Shown here: positions 62,818-64,000 of the stretch, piece after piece
How the letters are laid out: every line of letters begins with the position of its first letter
Position numbering within the stretch: the stretch's first letter is position 1
NCBI RefSeq assembly: GCF_021730395.1
Contig: NC_069363.1
Location: forward strand, 56,849,001-56,913,000
DNA length: 64,000 nucleotides
Direction of reading: 5' to 3'
From: Mercenaria mercenaria
Taxonomy: Eukaryota; Mollusca; Bivalvia; Venerida; Veneridae
Position numbers and translations under genes: made by a program
Notes under the pieces: generated by a model
Told to the model about the DNA's origin: nothing
What the model saw: the letters and a program-made list of their open reading frames with translations, nothing else
Databases searched by the model: none

Positions 62818-64000
62818 CCATGATGGTCCTAAATCGCTCACCTCTTCCGACATGACCCAGTTTTGAGTATGACGTCGTTTTTTCTATTATTTGATATAGT
62901 GACCTAGTTTTTGTGCTCATGTGACCCAGTTTTGAACTTGACCTAGATATTATCAATAGAGGTGCGCGGTATTACCGGTATACCGTGGTATCATCTTCCC
63001 GTGGTACGATACCGCGGTACCATCGGGGAATACCGAATTTTATCAACATTATCCCTACTTCTTTTTATTTTTAATTTACATTGTCTATGTAGACTTCCGT
63101 AACAGCAATTAACACCATGCATGATTTTTTGATTTATATCTCTGGAATTCCCATGCTACTATTATTAGTTTCCAAAAATAACTACCAAATGGTGCAATTG
63201 AACATGTATGATCGACCGCGTGATCCCCAATCAAAACCTTCGAAAACATCCAGATTATTTCCTTATAGATGGATGACGTCACGGGCGCACTTGTTTTTAC
63301 TTTGAGTCTTGTAAATTCGGCGAGTCCCGACTTCTTGTTTAAATGATGATAGTTTAAAATATCCCGGTATGTATTTGCATGTATTAAAAAAGAAATAAAT
63401 AGTATGGAAAATGTTGAGTCGAAATTTATTATTTTTTGTTTGAAAACGATTTGATGAAGCCTTCATACTATTTGTAAATATTACTGGTTTATCAAACGGG
63501 TGCACGAATCGAACTTCAATCAAGTGTGACCTATATACATGTGACCCAGTGCTTCTCTAGAGACAATATGGCGTCTTCCGATGAATACACGCTGGTAAAA
63601 AATACTAAGGGTCAATAATCTAACTAGTCATTAGTCAAGTTAATATTACAGTGTATTTTTTTTCTTTAATTCTAGTCAAGTAACTAGTCTTCGTTGTTGC
63701 TCATGATAAATTAAGTATTTCTGAGAGTTTTTCAATATTTTTATGACCACTACCATAGCTGTAAGTCTTACGATAAATATGGTGGTATACCGTGGTATAT
63801 ACCGCGGTAATTAGGAAAAAACCGTGGTATACCACGGTATTTTTTTCAAGGCGGTACCCAGCCCTAATTATCAAGATAAAAATTCTGACCAATTTTCATG
63901 AAAATCCATTGAAAAATATGGTCTCTAGAGAGGTCACAAGGTTTTTCTATTATTTGACCTATTGACCTAGTTTTCGAAGGTACGTGATCCTGTTTTGAAC
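62818..64000 (-). mobile_element. Family-A minisatellite element, continues past the window
   Basis: It starts AACAAGAGGACCATGATGGT, then CCTAAATCGCTCACCTC. Its units (GACCTAGATATTATCAAGAT; TCTCTAGAGAGGTCACAAGG) resume at 63867 after an inserted MITE, and run to the window end. Confidence 0.7.
62957..63866. mobile_element. hAT-type MITE with CGGTATACC palindromes, 910 bp
   Basis: The ends are TAGAGGTGCGCGGTA and TACCCAGCCCTA (imperfect inverse complements), with an exact 8-bp target duplication ATTATCAA (62949-62956 and 63867-63874). Sub-terminal zones are full of ACCGGTATACCGTGGTAT-like palindromes. The interior is AT-rich and no transposase was seen. Confidence 0.85.

Overview
The window looks like nuclear DNA from a bivalve mollusc, most likely a heterodont clam. 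The evidence is AT-rich spliced animal genes with long introns, tRNA-derived SINEs, LINEs of the Jockey/CR1 group, and very dense 'GACCTTGACC'-type minisatellite elements like those I know from clam genomes. The species cannot be fixed from the sequence alone. No viral or LTR-type element was recognised.

Three host loci are supported. (1) PAK1IP1 (MAK11 family, WD40) runs on the + strand from 5064 to 28568 in ten coding exons that join in frame to 442 codons. Its first intron is 13.8 kb. (2) A TMEM14-family gene (TMEM14C-like, 103 codons) runs on the - strand from 44020 to 33593 in four exons. It is convergent with PAK1IP1, and the human orthologues are also neighbours (6p24), so this is probably retained microsynteny. 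(3) A BTB-BACK-Kelch gene on the - strand (61034 to 59248) has its first exon(s) outside the window. A nearby partial duplicate (51684-56069) keeps the Kelch ORF but has lost the BTB and most of the BACK region.

Region by region: 1-1032 is a decayed LINE tail; 1562-4862 a large inverted-repeat element; 5064-5129 PAK1IP1 exon 1; 5253-7824 a Mutator-like inverted-repeat element with a LINE inside it; about 7990-12420 a related long-TIR element with two smaller elements inside; 12494-13930 two copies of one MITE; 14645-18942 nested minisatellite-bearing elements; 18952-28568 the other PAK1IP1 exons among MITEs, SINEs and two large elements; 28570-33590 a repeat-filled convergent intergenic region; 33593-44020 the TMEM14 gene, with a triple-nested element in intron 1; 44800-49535 a minisatellite element split by a nearly complete LINE with PHD, endonuclease and RT parts; 49690-51680 minor repeats; 51684-61034 the two Kelch copies and the repeats between them; 61344-64000 further repeats including a SINE and a hAT-type MITE.

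The most interesting pattern is a set of minisatellite-bearing elements that share end structure: one end reads CTCTTGTT after a palindrome, the other starts TTTTAGCTC or TTTTATGCCCC followed by a hairpin. Comparison with uninterrupted copies inside the window shows insertion into T/A runs with no clear target duplication, as expected of Helentron-like (HINE) elements. Two of them end 8-11 bases before the splice acceptors of PAK1IP1 exons 2 and 10 and appear to supply the pyrimidine tracts.
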